From Thauera sedimentorum (GTDB lineage Bacteria; Pseudomonadota; Gammaproteobacteria; Burkholderiales; Rhodocyclaceae): DNA of 64,000 nt. Position numbers and translations under genes: made by a program. Location: assembly GCF_014489115.1 (NCBI RefSeq), contig NZ_JACTAH010000001.1:1364001-1428000 (forward strand), read 5' to 3'. Shown here piece by piece: positions 1 to 17,484 of the stretch. The notes beneath the pieces are model-generated. The model did not search any database, had not been told where the DNA came from, and worked only from the letters and a program-made list of their open reading frames with translations. Each line of letters opens with the position of its first letter. Within the stretch, counting starts at the first letter, position 1.

Positions 1-2
1 TC

Positions 3-41
3 GAAGCGATCCAGCAGGCCTGGATCGACGAGATGGACTGA
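3..41 (+). CDS. 3' end of an unidentified gene
   Basis: The window opens inside an open reading frame that ends EAIQQAWIDEMD and a TGA stop. The next gene on the same strand begins 16 bases later, so it may be co-transcribed with the glutathione peroxidase. Twelve residues are too few to name the product; this could also be a chance open frame at the window edge. Confidence 0.4.
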   Translation, partial: EAIQQAWIDEMD

Positions 42-57
42 AACGCGGAGCGTAGCC

Positions 58-561
58 ATGACCACCGAAACCAACATCTACGATTTCAGTACCCGCGCAC
101 TCGACGGCGAGGCCATGCCCCTGTCGCGCTTCCGCGGGCAGGCGTTGTTGGTGGTGAACGTGGCCAGCGAGTGCGGCCTGACCCCGCAGTACACCGGCCT
201 GCAGGCCTTGCACGAGGCTTTCGCCGGCAAGGGCTTCAGCGTCATCGGCTTTCCCTGCAACCAGTTCGGCGCGCAGGAGCCGGGCGACGCGGCGCAGATC
301 GCCATGTTCTGCGAGAAGAATTACGGCGTGAGCTTCCCGCTGAGCGAGAAGATCGAGGTGAACGGCCCCGGTGCCCATCCGCTGTACAAGTGGCTGTGCG
401 CCGCCGCACCGGGGGTGCTGGGCACCGAAGCCATCAAGTGGAATTTCACCAAGTTCCTGATCGACCGCCAGGGCAGGGTAGTGGCGCGTTACGCACCGAC
501 CACCACCCCGGAGGCGCTGGCCGCGGACGTCGAAAAACTGCTCGACACGCCCGCCGGCTGA
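58..561 (+). CDS. Glutathione peroxidase family protein (BtuE/Gpx type)
   Basis: A 167-residue thiol peroxidase that reduces hydrogen peroxide or organic peroxides with a thiol donor, probably in the cytoplasm because no signal peptide is visible. The family signatures are clear: the catalytic site NVASECG with a cysteine (Cys39) where animal enzymes carry selenocysteine, the FPCNQFGAQEPG segment supplying the active-site Gln (about residue 73), and WNFTKF with Trp128 and Asn129 completing the tetrad. Length fits the bacterial family (about 160 residues). The ATG follows a GGAG-type sequence a few bases upstream. Bacterial members often use thioredoxin rather than glutathione, so the physiological reductant is uncertain. 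Confidence 0.93.
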   Translation: MTTETNIYDFSTRALDGEAMPLSRFRGQALLVVNVASECGLTPQYTGLQALHEAFAGKGFSVIGFPCNQFGAQEPGDAAQIAMFCEKNYGVSFPLSEKIEVNGPGAHPLYKWLCAAAPGVLGTEAIKWNFTKFLIDRQGRVVARYAPTTTPEALAADVEKLLDTPAG

Positions 562-573
562 AACCGGCCGGCT

Positions 574-1029
574 TCAGTAGCCGTTGCCGGTGGCGTCTGC
601 CGCCTCGTTCAGCGACAGCCAGTACACTCCCATCTGCCCGACCGCCTGGATGAAGCGCTCGAAGTCCACCGGCTTGCGGATGTAGCTGTTCGCGCCCAGG
701 CGGTAGGCTTCGCGGATGTCCTGGACTTCACGCGAGGTGGTCAGCACCACCACCGGCAGCAGCGCGGTGCGTTCGTCCGCGCGTATGCGGCGCAGCACCT
801 CCAGCCCATCGATCCGCGGCAGCTTGAGATCCAGCAGGATCACCGCCGGCATGAGTGCAGCATCCCGCCCGGCATGGCTGCCGGTGCCGAACAGGTAGTC
901 GATGGCCTCGACGCCGTCGCGCGCCACGACCACCGGGTTCTCGATACGGTTCTTGCTGAACGCCCGCAAGGTCAGGGCTTCGTCGTCCGGGTTGTCTTCG
1001 ACCAGCAGGATGGGACGTCCGGGGGGCAT
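574..1029 (-). CDS. Stand-alone response regulator receiver protein (Rcp1-like)
   Basis: A 151-residue CheY-like receiver with no output domain. Visible landmarks are the acidic pair Glu11-Asp12, the phospho-acceptor Asp67 in ILLDLKLPRIDG, Thr97/Thr98 in VVVLTTSRE and Lys119 in YIRKPVD. The insertion DYLFGTGSHAGRDA between beta-2 and beta-3 is typical of the Rcp1 group that pairs with phytochrome-like or hybrid histidine kinases. It is the last gene of the leftward dap operon, 9 bases after prmB, and no kinase is adjacent, so its partner lies elsewhere. Confidence 0.9.
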   Translation of the reverse strand: MPPGRPILLVEDNPDDEALTLRAFSKNRIENPVVVARDGVEAIDYLFGTGSHAGRDAALMPAVILLDLKLPRIDGLEVLRRIRADERTALLPVVVLTTSREVQDIREAYRLGANSYIRKPVDFERFIQAVGQMGVYWLSLNEAADATGNGY

Positions 1030-1038
1030 TGCGTTCTC

Positions 1039-1977
1039 CTAGGGCAGATCCTCGTAGCGCAGCACGAAGACCATGTCGTCGCCTCCCCGGGTCGACAGCC
1101 ACACCAGCGGCAGGTCGGGGAAGGCTTCTTCGACGATGTGGCGGTTATGCCCGACTTCTACGGCCAGGACGCCGCCCGGGTTGAGATGATTCCTGCCCTC
1201 GGCCAGCAGACGACGCACCACATCCAGCCCGTCCTCGCCCGCACCGAGCGCCATCTGCGGCTCGTGCAGGTATTCCGGCGGCAGGCTGGCCACCGCCTCG
1301 GCGGTGACATAGGGCGGATTGCTGACGATGAGGTCGAAGCGCCGCCCGGCAAGCCCGCTGAACACGTCGCTATGCACCAGCTCTATGTGGTCCTCCAGGC
1401 CATAATCGGTCACGTTGCGGCGTGCCACCTCCAGCGCATCGTCGGAGAGATCGGCCGCCACGATGTCGGCGTCCGGGAAGGCGTGCGCCATCAGGACCGC
1501 CAGGCAGCCGGAGCCGGTACACAGGTCCAGCGCGCTGCCGACCGCTTCGGGATCCTCCACCCAGGGCGCCAGCCCGTCCTCGAGCAGTTCGGCAAAAAAG
1601 GAACGCGGGACGATCACCCGCTCGTCAACGTAGAAGCGGAATTCGCCCAGCCACGCTTCGTTCACCAGATAGGCGGTCGGCACCCGTTCGTCCACCCGCC
1701 GGTTGATGCGATTGAAGACTTCATCACGTTCTTCCGAAGCGATGCATGCATCCAGGAAGGGCTCCAGGCGGTCCAGGGGCAGGTTCAGCGTGGCCAGGAT
1801 CAGCCAGGCGGCCTCGTCGTAGGCATCGCTGCAGCCGTGGCCGAAGAACACGCCGCCGCGGTTGAAACGGGTGACCGCATAGCGCAGCCAGTCGCGGACG
1901 GTGACCAGTTCGGCCAGCGGGCCGTGTTCATGAACGTGGTCGTCGTCGTGGTCGTCTTCGGGATGATGGTCGTTCAT
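1039..1977 (-). CDS. prmB: Ribosomal protein L3 N5-glutamine methyltransferase
   Basis: PrmB transfers a methyl group from S-adenosylmethionine to a glutamine of ribosomal protein uL3 during 50S assembly. The 312-residue product has the SAM-binding loop DLCTGSGCLAV (about 151-161) and the NPPY motif at 220-223 that holds the glutamine substrate. The segment LGEFRFYVDERVIVPRS matches PrmB rather than PrmC. The start chosen is the ATG at 1977, 8 bases before the dapE stop; a longer open frame running into dapE is not homologous. The first 18 residues are a His/Asp/Glu-rich tail (HHPEDDHDDDHVHEHG) that is not part of the family core. Confidence 0.93.
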   Translation of the reverse strand: MNDHHPEDDHDDDHVHEHGPLAELVTVRDWLRYAVTRFNRGGVFFGHGCSDAYDEAAWLILATLNLPLDRLEPFLDACIASEERDEVFNRINRRVDERVPTAYLVNEAWLGEFRFYVDERVIVPRSFFAELLEDGLAPWVEDPEAVGSALDLCTGSGCLAVLMAHAFPDADIVAADLSDDALEVARRNVTDYGLEDHIELVHSDVFSGLAGRRFDLIVSNPPYVTAEAVASLPPEYLHEPQMALGAGEDGLDVVRRLLAEGRNHLNPGGVLAVEVGHNRHIVEEAFPDLPLVWLSTRGGDDMVFVLRYEDLP

Positions 1978-1984
1978 CAGGATC

Positions 1985-4374
<2,390 letters not shown>

Positions 4375-4453
4375 CGCGGTGCGCTCCGGGGTGGCGTGGG
4401 GCGGGAGAGGAGGGCGCCGGGCGGCAGGGCGAACCGTGCCGCCCGCGGGCGGG

Positions 4454-5275
4454 TCAGGCGCCGCGCAGCAGGTCGTTGATGGCGGTTTTGGCGCGGGTCT
4501 GGGCGTCGACCTTCTTGACGATCACCGCGCAGTACAGGCTGTACTTGCCGTCGGCCGAGGGCAGGCTGCCCGGCACCACCACCGAACCGGCCGGCACGCG
4601 GCCGTAATGCACCTCGCCGGTCTCGCGGTCGTAGATCTTGGTGCTCTGGCCGATGTACACACCCATCGACAGCACCGCGTTCTCCTCGATGATCACGCCT
4701 TCGACAACTTCGGAGCGCGCGCCGACGAAGACGTTGTCCTCGATGATCACCGGGCCGGCCTGCACCGGCTCCAGCACACCGCCGATACCCACGCCACCGG
4801 AGAGGTGAACGTTCTTGCCGATCTGCGCGCAGGAACCCACGGTGGCCCAGGTGTCGACCATGGTGCCTTCATCCACGTAGGCGCCGATGTTCACGTAGGA
4901 GGGCATCAGCACCACGTTCTTCGCGATATAGCTGCCCTTGCGTGCCACCGCCGGCGGCACCACGCGGAAGCCGCCCTGCTGGAACTGCTCCGGGGTGTAG
5001 TCGCCGAACTTGGTCGGCACCTTGTCGAAGAAGTTCAGGCTGCCGGCCGGCATCACTTCGTTGTCGCGCAGACGGAAGGAGATCAGCACCGCCTTCTTGA
5101 TCCACTGGTTGACCACCCACTGGCCGTCCTTCTTCTCCGCCACCCGCAGGGTGCCGGCATCCAGGCCGGCGATCACCTGGGCGACCGCGTCGCGCACCTC
5201 GGCGGGGGCGGCAGCGGGCAACAGGCTGGCACGGTTCTCGAAGGCGTCGTCGATGATCTTTTGCAGTGCTTGCAT
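4454..5275 (-). CDS. dapD: Tetrahydrodipicolinate N-succinyltransferase
   Basis: DapD succinylates tetrahydrodipicolinate with succinyl-CoA, the committed step of the succinylase route to diaminopimelate. The 273-residue product has the helical N-terminal domain ([15 protein letters not shown]) and a left-handed beta-helix of hexapeptide repeats in the second half (for example [20 protein letters not shown] and [15 protein letters not shown]), as expected for this trimeric acyltransferase. The ATG at 5275 is chosen because the protein then begins exactly like family members; the open frame extends upstream into dapC without homology. It starts 17 bases after dapC ends, indicating one operon. 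Confidence 0.97.
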   Translation of the reverse strand: MQALQKIIDDAFENRASLLPAAAPAEVRDAVAQVIAGLDAGTLRVAEKKDGQWVVNQWIKKAVLISFRLRDNEVMPAGSLNFFDKVPTKFGDYTPEQFQQGGFRVVPPAVARKGSYIAKNVVLMPSYVNIGAYVDEGTMVDTWATVGSCAQIGKNVHLSGGVGIGGVLEPVQAGPVIIEDNVFVGARSEVVEGVIIEENAVLSMGVYIGQSTKIYDRETGEVHYGRVPAGSVVVPGSLPSADGKYSLYCAVIVKKVDAQTRAKTAINDLLRGA

Positions 5276-5292
5276 GGGGGAATATCCGTTGT

Positions 5293-6489
5293 TCAGAGTT
5301 TTTGACAGAAGGCGACGATGCGCTCGGCGGCTTCCAGGCATTCGCCGGGTTCGGCCACCAGCGCGATGCGCACGTAGCGCTCGCCGGGATTGATGCCGGC
5401 GGCCTCGCGCGCGAGGAAGCTGCCGGGCAGGACCGTCACATTATATTCAGCCTGCAGCCGGCGGGCGAACTCGGTGTCCGCGATGGGGGTACGGGCCCAC
5501 AGGTAGAAGCCGGCGTCCGGGCGTTCGACCTCCAGCCAGGGGGCGAGCAGCGGCGTGATGCGGTCGAACTTCTCGCGGTAGAGCCGCCGGTTCTCCAGCA
5601 CGTGCGCCTCGTCGTTCCAGGCTGCGACCGAGGCGGCCTGCACCGCCGGGCTCATGGCGCAGCCGTGGTAGGTGCGGTAACGCAGGAAGTTCTTCAGCAC
5701 CGCCGCATCGCCGGCCACGAAGCCGGAACGCATGCCCGGCACGTTGGAGCGCTTGGACAGGCTGGAGAACATGACGATGTTGCGGAAGTCGCTGCGCCCC
5801 AGTTGCTGCGCGGCCTGTAGCGCCCCCAGCGGCGGGGCGTCCTCGTCGAAGTAGATCTCGGAATAGCACTCGTCGGCCGCGATCACGAAGCCGTAGCGGT
5901 CGGAACGCTCGAACAGGTCGCGCCATTCGTCCAGCGACAGCACCCGGCCGGTGGGGTTGCCGGGCGAGCAGACGAACACCAGCTGCACATCGCGCCAGAC
6001 GGATTCCGGCACCGAGTCGAAGTTCGGTCCGAAACGCTCGCCGCCGGCCGTGTTGTTGAGGAACACGGCTTCCGCCCCGGCCAGCAGCGCCGCGCCTTCG
6101 TAGATCTGGTAGAAGGGGTTGGGCGACAGCACCTTGGCACCCGGCCTGCTGCCGTCGAGCACGCACTGGGCGAAGGCGAAGAGTGCCTCGCGCGAGCCGT
6201 TGACCGGCAGCACCTGGGTGCCGGCATCCACCGCCGGCAGGCCGTAGCGGCGCATCAGCCAGCCGGCGATCGCCTCGCGCAGCGCGTCCGAGCCCTGCGT
6301 GGTGGGGTAGGTGGCCATGCCGCCCAGGTTGTCGGCCAGTGCCTGCAGGATGAAGGCGGGCGTGGTGTGCTGCGGCTCGCCGATCGACAGCCGGATCGGC
6401 TTCAGGCCGGCCGGTGCCTCGATGCCCTGGAACAGGGCGCGCAGCTTCTCGAAGGGATAGGGCTGGAGACGGGAGAGGTTCGGATTCAC
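5293..6489 (-). CDS. dapC: Succinyldiaminopimelate transaminase
   Basis: DapC moves an amino group from glutamate to N-succinyl-2-amino-6-ketopimelate, using pyridoxal phosphate. The 398-residue protein begins [18 protein letters not shown], the standard DapC opening, from a GTG codon. Fold-type I aminotransferase landmarks include the [10 protein letters not shown] segment and the PLP lysine in [15 protein letters not shown]. It is the first gene of the leftward dapC-dapD-pilU-dapE-prmB operon. The open frame extends to 6951 through the REP repeat and into smc, but that part is not protein-like and is excluded. No strong ribosome-binding site precedes the GTG. Confidence 0.93.
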   Translation of the reverse strand: MNPNLSRLQPYPFEKLRALFQGIEAPAGLKPIRLSIGEPQHTTPAFILQALADNLGGMATYPTTQGSDALREAIAGWLMRRYGLPAVDAGTQVLPVNGSREALFAFAQCVLDGSRPGAKVLSPNPFYQIYEGAALLAGAEAVFLNNTAGGERFGPNFDSVPESVWRDVQLVFVCSPGNPTGRVLSLDEWRDLFERSDRYGFVIAADECYSEIYFDEDAPPLGALQAAQQLGRSDFRNIVMFSSLSKRSNVPGMRSGFVAGDAAVLKNFLRYRTYHGCAMSPAVQAASVAAWNDEAHVLENRRLYREKFDRITPLLAPWLEVERPDAGFYLWARTPIADTEFARRLQAEYNVTVLPGSFLAREAAGINPGERYVRIALVAEPGECLEAAERIVAFCQKL

Positions 6490-6513
6490 GGCGGTGCTTG
6501 CTTTGGAAACGGG

Positions 6514-6581
6514 GTAGGAGCGGGCTTGCCCGCGACAAGAGCGTTCGGGCCTGCGGGAATCGCGGCCAAGGCCGCTCCTAC
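6514..6581. repeat. REP-type inverted repeat 1
   Basis: An imperfect long hairpin: GTAGGAGCGGGCTTGCCCGC (beginning at 6514) is followed about 25 bases later by its near complement ending GGCCGCTCCTAC at 6581. The left arm uses the GGGCTTGCCC core and the right arm the GGCCAAGGCC core. It fills the gap between the divergent genes dapC and smc. The same core occurs at 14367-14419 and 49191-49264. The sequence resembles Pseudomonas-type REP elements. Confidence 0.8.
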
Positions 6582-6682
6582 GCAGGGCCGAAAGGGCGGA
6601 AATGGTATCATGGCGCGCTTCGCGCCGAAGCCGGCGCCACTCGCGAATCGCCCGCCGTACCTGAACCCGACACCGACCCGAC

Positions 6683-9600
6683 GTGCGTCTTTCCAAGCTC
6701 AAACTCTCCGGTTTCAAGACCTTCGTCGACCCCACCACCGTGCTCACCCCCGGCAATCTGGTCGGCGTGGTCGGCCCCAACGGCTGCGGCAAGTCCAACA
6801 TCATCGACGCGGTGCGCTGGGTGCTGGGCGAAACCCGCGCCTCCGCCCTGCGTGGCGAGTCGATGCAGGACGTCATCTTCAACGGCTCCACCACCCGCAA
6901 GGCGGTGTCGCGCGCCAGCGTGGAACTGGTGTTCGACAACAGCGAGGGCAAGGCCGCCGGCCAGTGGTCGCGCTACGCGGAAATCTCGGTCAAGCGCGTG
7001 CTCGACCGCAGCGGCGAATCGACCTATTACCTCAACAACGTCCATGTGCGCCGCAAGGACGTGATCGACCTTTTCCTCGGCACCGGCCTGGGGCCGCGCG
7101 CCTACGCGATCATCGAGCAGGGCATGATCTCGCGCATCATCGAGGCCCGCCCCGAGGAGGTGCGCGGTTTCCTGGAAGAGGCCGCCGGGGTCACCAAGTA
7201 CCGCGAGCGCCGCAAGGAGACCGAAGGCCGGCTCTCCGATGCGCGCGACAACCTGACCCGCCTCGAAGACATCCGCATGGAGCTGGGCGAGCGCATCGAG
7301 CGCCTGCGCGTGCAGGCCGAGATCGCCGAACGCTACCGTGCGCTGAGCGGCGCGCATGTACAGCGCCAGCAGTTGCTGTGGCTGCTCAAGCGCAACGAGG
7401 CGCGTGCCGAGCAAGGTCGCCTGCGCGAAACGCTCAACGAGGCCACCCGCCGCATCGAGGCCGACAGCGCCCGCCTGCAGGAGCTTGAAGCGGCGGTCGA
7501 GAACGCACGCGAGGCCCACTTCGCCGCCTCGGAGACCGTGCACGAAGCACAGAACGAGCTGTTCGCCGCCTCCGCCGAGGTCACCCGCCTGGAAGCGGAA
7601 CTCAAGCACCTGGGCGATGCACGCCAGCGCCTGGAGGCACGCATCGCCCAGCTCGACGCCGACGACACGCACTGGCAGGCGCGGCGCGAGACGCTTGCGG
7701 TCGAACGCGAGCGCTGGGCCGAGCTGCAGGAAAACGCCTCGATGCGCGCCGAGCAGGCCGAAGCGCGTCACGCGGAAGTCGCCGACCGCCTGCCGGACGC
7801 GGAAGCCGCCCGCCAGGCCGCTGACACCACGGTGTCCGCCGCCCGCCGCGAACTGTCGCAGACCGAACAGCAGCTGCGGGTTCAGGAGGCCAACCGCGCC
7901 AGCGCCAGCCGCGCCCTGGAAGCCCTCACCCAGCGCCGCACCCGCCTGGAAGGCGAGGGCGCCGCGATCCAGGGCCCGGACGAGACCGCGCTGATGGAGC
8001 GCGAAGCCCGGGTCGAGGCGCTGCAGGAGGCGCTCGACGCCCGTCAGCAGGAACTGCAGGACGTGCAGGCCGCCCAGCCCGATGCCCAGGCCGCGCTCAA
8101 GGCGGCGCTGGAGCACGAACGCCAGACCCAACGCCGGCTCACCGAACTGCGCGCCCGCCGCGACGCGCTGGTGCAGTTGCAGGCGCGCGTGCAGTCGCAG
8201 GGCGAGCTGGGCGACTGGCTGCGCCGCCACGGCCTGGCCGAGCTCACCCCGCTATGGCGCGGGCTGCGCGTGGCCGAAGGCTGGGAACTGGCGGTCGAAG
8301 CGGTGCTGCGCGAACGCCTGGCCGCGCTGCTGGCCGCCGACGACCGCGCTGCGCGCGCCCTGCTGGACCAGCCGCCGCCGGGATCGCTGGCGCTGCTCCT
8401 CGGCAGCAGTGGAGGGATGTCGCCCGCGCCGGCCGTCGCGCCGACCGGCAGCACGCCGCTTGCCGCCCGGGTGGAGGTGCTGGACGCCGCCCTGGGCCAG
8501 GCCGTACACACCTGGCTGCAGGGCGTGCACACGGTCGATAGCCTGCACGACTGGCTGTCGCGCCACACCGAACTCGCCGAGGGCGTGACCCTGGTGTCGC
8601 GCAGCGGCCAGCTGCTCACCCGCCACAGCCTCGCGCACTACACCCCGGACAACCGCACCCACGGAGTCATGGAGCGCCAGCGCGAGATCGATGCCCTGGC
8701 CGAACAGCAGCAGTCCCTGGACGAGGAAAGCCGCGCCGCACACGACGCACTGCTCGCCGCCGAGGCGCGCGCCCATGAACTGCAGGAGCGCATCGGTGCC
8801 CTGCGGCGCGACACCCAGGCCATGCAGAACCAGCTGCACGGCGAGCAGGTCGAGCTGCTCAAGCTCAGCCAGGCGCGCAGCCGCGCGCTGGAGCGCCGCC
8901 AGCAGATCGACCGTGACCTGGCCGACCTGGCACGCCAGGAAGACACCGAACGCGAACACCTCGCCCGCGCCGACCTTGAATACGCCCGCGCGGCGGAGCT
9001 GGCCGAGCTGCAGCACGAGCGCCTGGATGCGGCCATGGAAGTACTGGACGAGCGCGACCAGGCGCTGCGCAACACCCGCGCACTGGAACAGGCCACCGCG
9101 CGCGAACTGCAGGAAGCGCGCTTCTCGGAGCGCGAGTGTGCCGGCAAGCTGGAAGACATCGCCCGCAACCTGCAGCTGGCCGGCGAACAGCTCGAACGCA
9201 TCCGCGCCGAACTCGACTCCCGCCGCCAGGAACTGGACGCCACCGACGCAAGCCGCAGCCACGACGCGCTGCAGGAAGCGCTGGCCCTGCGCGCGAGCCG
9301 CGAAGCGGCGCTCACCGCCCGGCGCGACGCGCTGGAAGGCGCCGCCGCGCAACTCAAGCAGCTCGAGGAGATGCGCCTGCGCACCGAGCAGGAAACCGCC
9401 CCGGTGCGCGACAAGGTCGCTGAGCTGCGCCTGGCGGTGCAGGCCGCGGAACTGGCCACCGCGCAGTTCGACGAACGCCTCACCGAAGCCGGCGCGGACG
9501 AAGCGGCGCTTACCCCGCTGCTCACCGCGGACCTGCGCGAAACCGCGCTGCAGCGCGAAGTCGGCCGCCTCGCGCGCGAGATCGCCGAGCTGGGCGCGGT

Positions 9601-10213
9601 CAACCTGGCCGCGCTGGACGAACTGAAGAGCGCGGAAGAGCGCAAGGGCTACCTCGACGCCCAGGCCGAGGACCTCAACCAGGCCATCGACACCCTGGAA
9701 GACGCCATCCGCCGCATCGACCGCGAAACCCGCGAACAGCTGCAAGAAACCTACAACACGGTCAATGGCCACTTCGGCACGCTGTTCCCGCAGCTTTTCG
9801 GCGGAGGCCAGGCGAGGCTGGAGCTGACCGGCGAGGAGATCCTCGACGCCGGCATCCAGATCGTCGCCCAGCCGCCGGGCAAGAAGAACAGCTCCATCCA
9901 CCTGCTCTCGGGCGGCGAGAAGGCGCTCACCGCGATCGCGCTGGTGTTCTCGATGTTCCAGCTCAACCCCGCGCCCTTCTGCATGCTTGACGAGGTGGAC
10001 GCCCCATTGGACGATACCAACACCGAACGCTACGGGCGCATGGTAAAACGCATGTCATCGCAGACGCAGTTCATCTTCATCACCCACAGCAAGATCACCA
10101 TGGAGATCGCCCAGCAACTGGTGGGCGTGACCATGCAGGAGCAGGGCGCCTCGCGGGTGGTCGAGGTGGACATCGAAGAAGCGCTGCGCCTGGCCGAATC
10201 GGTCACAGCCTGA
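6683..10213 (+). CDS. smc: Chromosome segregation SMC ATPase
   Basis: SMC dimers with ScpA/ScpB loop-extrude DNA and compact and align newly replicated chromosomes. The 1176-residue protein shows the expected five-part plan: N-terminal head with Walker A GPNGCGKSN (31-39), a long Arg/Glu/Ala-rich coiled coil (about 170-500), a hinge (about 505-650), the returning coiled coil, and a C-terminal head with the signature LLSGGEKAL (near 1075) and Walker B CMLDEVDAPLDD (near 1100). It starts at a GTG; this start gives the canonical MRLSKLKLSGFKTFVDPT opening. scpA/scpB are not nearby. It heads the smc-zipA-ligA-galU run. Confidence 0.97.
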   Translation: MRLSKLKLSGFKTFVDPTTVLTPGNLVGVVGPNGCGKSNIIDAVRWVLGETRASALRGESMQDVIFNGSTTRKAVSRASVELVFDNSEGKAAGQWSRYAEISVKRVLDRSGESTYYLNNVHVRRKDVIDLFLGTGLGPRAYAIIEQGMISRIIEARPEEVRGFLEEAAGVTKYRERRKETEGRLSDARDNLTRLEDIRMELGERIERLRVQAEIAERYRALSGAHVQRQQLLWLLKRNEARAEQGRLRETLNEATRRIEADSARLQELEAAVENAREAHFAASETVHEAQNELFAASAEVTRLEAELKHLGDARQRLEARIAQLDADDTHWQARRETLAVERERWAELQENASMRAEQAEARHAEVADRLPDAEAARQAADTTVSAARRELSQTEQQLRVQEANRASASRALEALTQRRTRLEGEGAAIQGPDETALMEREARVEALQEALDARQQELQDVQAAQPDAQAALKAALEHERQTQRRLTELRARRDALVQLQARVQSQGELGDWLRRHGLAELTPLWRGLRVAEGWELAVEAVLRERLAALLAADDRAARALLDQPPPGSLALLLGSSGGMSPAPAVAPTGSTPLAARVEVLDAALGQAVHTWLQGVHTVDSLHDWLSRHTELAEGVTLVSRSGQLLTRHSLAHYTPDNRTHGVMERQREIDALAEQQQSLDEESRAAHDALLAAEARAHELQERIGALRRDTQAMQNQLHGEQVELLKLSQARSRALERRQQIDRDLADLARQEDTEREHLARADLEYARAAELAELQHERLDAAMEVLDERDQALRNTRALEQATARELQEARFSERECAGKLEDIARNLQLAGEQLERIRAELDSRRQELDATDASRSHDALQEALALRASREAALTARRDALEGAAAQLKQLEEMRLRTEQETAPVRDKVAELRLAVQAAELATAQFDERLTEAGADEAALTPLLTADLRETALQREVGRLAREIAELGAVNLAALDELKSAEERKGYLDAQAEDLNQAIDTLEDAIRRIDRETREQLQETYNTVNGHFGTLFPQLFGGGQARLELTGEEILDAGIQIVAQPPGKKNSSIHLLSGGEKALTAIALVFSMFQLNPAPFCMLDEVDAPLDDTNTERYGRMVKRMSSQTQFIFITHSKITMEIAQQLVGVTMQEQGASRVVEVDIEEALRLAESVTA

Positions 10214-10282
10214 AACAAGAACGCGGTCACGAATGATGTAGAAGGAGGACCCGCCCGGACGGCCTCCAACACAGGAAGGAAC

Positions 10283-14351
<4,069 letters not shown>

Positions 14352-14366
14352 GCTCTAACGCCCCGA

Positions 14367-14419
14367 TCGCGGGCAAGCCCGCTCCTACCCGTCGACCGTA
14401 GGAGCGGGCTTGCCCGCGA
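14367..14419. repeat. REP-type inverted repeat 2
   Basis: Two 22-base arms in perfect inverted orientation, each containing GGAGCGGGCTTGCCCGC, separated by 9 bases (CCGTCGACC). It lies between the galU stop and the galU/typA terminator. It is the most symmetrical of the three copies in this window. Confidence 0.85.
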
Positions 14420-14430
14420 TACAAAACAAG

Positions 14431-14460
14431 AACGGCGCCCCTCGGGGCGCCGTTTCTCTT
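14431..14460. terminator. Bidirectional rho-independent terminator between galU and typA
   Basis: A GC-rich stem AACGGCGCCCC / GGGGCGCCGTT is followed by TTTCTCTT on the plus strand and flanked by a run of A (ACAAAACAAGAA) on the other side. It sits between two convergent genes, so it can end transcription in both directions. Confidence 0.85.
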
Positions 14461-14482
14461 GCCTGCGAGGGCAGGGCGGCGA

Positions 14483-16300
<1,818 letters not shown>

Positions 16301-16462
16301 GGGGAGGCCGGGAAGTCTTTGAAAAGGCGCGGATTCTAACATGCGCTGCGGCAGCGCAGCATATAAACCTGTGGAGCGGGGCGCGGCCACCTGCCGCCCG
16401 CCGGAGGGCCTCGCCGCCACATGCTAGAATCGGCGCGGCTTTGCAACGGAGAACCTAGGAAA

Positions 16463-17200
16463 ATGCTGGCAATTATCGGCGGTAGCGGACTCACGCAGTT
16501 GTCCACCCTGGAAATCAGCCGCCGCGAGGTGGTCCGCACGCCGTACGGCGAACCGTCCGGTGCGCTGACTTTTGGCGTGCTCAACGGCGCACCGGTGGTC
16601 TTCCTGGCGCGCCACGGCTACGGGCACACGATTCCGCCGCATCAGGTTAACTACTGCGCCAACCTGTGGGCGCTCAAGCAGGCCAAGGTCAGCGCGATCG
16701 TGTCGGTAGCCTCGGTAGGCGGCATTCGTGCGGATTTCGCACCCGGCACCCTGGTCGTTCCCGACCAGATCATCGACTACACCTGGGGCCGCAAGTCCAC
16801 GTACTTCGAAGACGCGGACAAGCCGGTGCACCACATCGACTTCACCGAACCCTACGACGCGAAGCTGCGCCAGCGCGTGCTGGCCGCTGCGGCTGCGGCA
16901 GGCGAGCACGTCTTCGATGGCGGCGTCTATGCCGCCACGCAGGGCCCGCGACTGGAAACCGCGGCTGAGATCAACCGCCTGGAGCGCGACGGCGCCGACC
17001 TGGTCGGCATGACCGGCATGCCCGAGGCCGCGCTCGCACGCGAGCTCGACTTGCCGTATGCGGCCCTCAATGTCGTGGCCAACTACGCCGCGGGCCGTTC
17101 GGCGAGCGAGCACGGCATCCAGTTCGACAGCATCGAGTTGGTGTTGCAGGAGGCGATGATCCGCGTCCGCCGCGTGCTGGAGCACGTCAGCAAGGCTTGA
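16463..17200 (+). CDS. S-methyl-5'-thioinosine / S-methyl-5'-thioadenosine phosphorylase family protein
   Basis: A 245-residue trimeric-type purine nucleoside phosphorylase that cleaves methylthio-nucleosides with phosphate in methionine salvage. It opens MLAIIGGSGL (phosphate loop), has ARHGYGHTIPPHQVNY (phosphate and ribose contacts), GGVYAATQGPRLETAAEI and GMTGMPEAALARE. Pseudomonas members of this MTAP-like subgroup prefer methylthioinosine, and this length and overall look fit that subgroup, but substrate choice cannot be settled by eye. The ATG at 16463 follows an AGGAAA ribosome-binding site. A TAGAAT -10-like hexamer lies at 16425-16430. Confidence 0.85.
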   Translation: MLAIIGGSGLTQLSTLEISRREVVRTPYGEPSGALTFGVLNGAPVVFLARHGYGHTIPPHQVNYCANLWALKQAKVSAIVSVASVGGIRADFAPGTLVVPDQIIDYTWGRKSTYFEDADKPVHHIDFTEPYDAKLRQRVLAAAAAAGEHVFDGGVYAATQGPRLETAAEINRLERDGADLVGMTGMPEAALARELDLPYAALNVVANYAAGRSASEHGIQFDSIELVLQEAMIRVRRVLEHVSKA

Positions 17201-17484
17201 AGGCCTCATCGTAGTCAATTCCGGATCGAAGAAGGATCGGCCAGCCCGCCACGGCGGACTGGCTTGGTCCTGATGCTGTAAACGGCATAATTTGTATTAT
17301 GTAAACTTGTAGCAATGAACTGACGAACGCCTTGTGCTGTAACCGTCGGCGGCCATCTCCTCGGCACGACACACATCGTCAATATGACTGCGACTCACCT
17401 CTGCGCAAGAGCGCCACCGGTGCCATCGACACTCAGCACATACCTGCCTTTCGCTCCTGCATCGGCGAGCCGAGCACCGGTTGA
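17201..17484. other. Low-GC intergenic stretch with no recognisable gene
   Basis: This 284-base gap between the phosphorylase and the acetamidase gene is visibly poorer in GC than its surroundings, with patches such as CATAATTTGTATTATGTAAA at 17287-17306. Short open frames cross it on the minus strand, but none resembles a protein I know or has a convincing start. It may be the worn remnant of an insertion. Confidence 0.5.
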
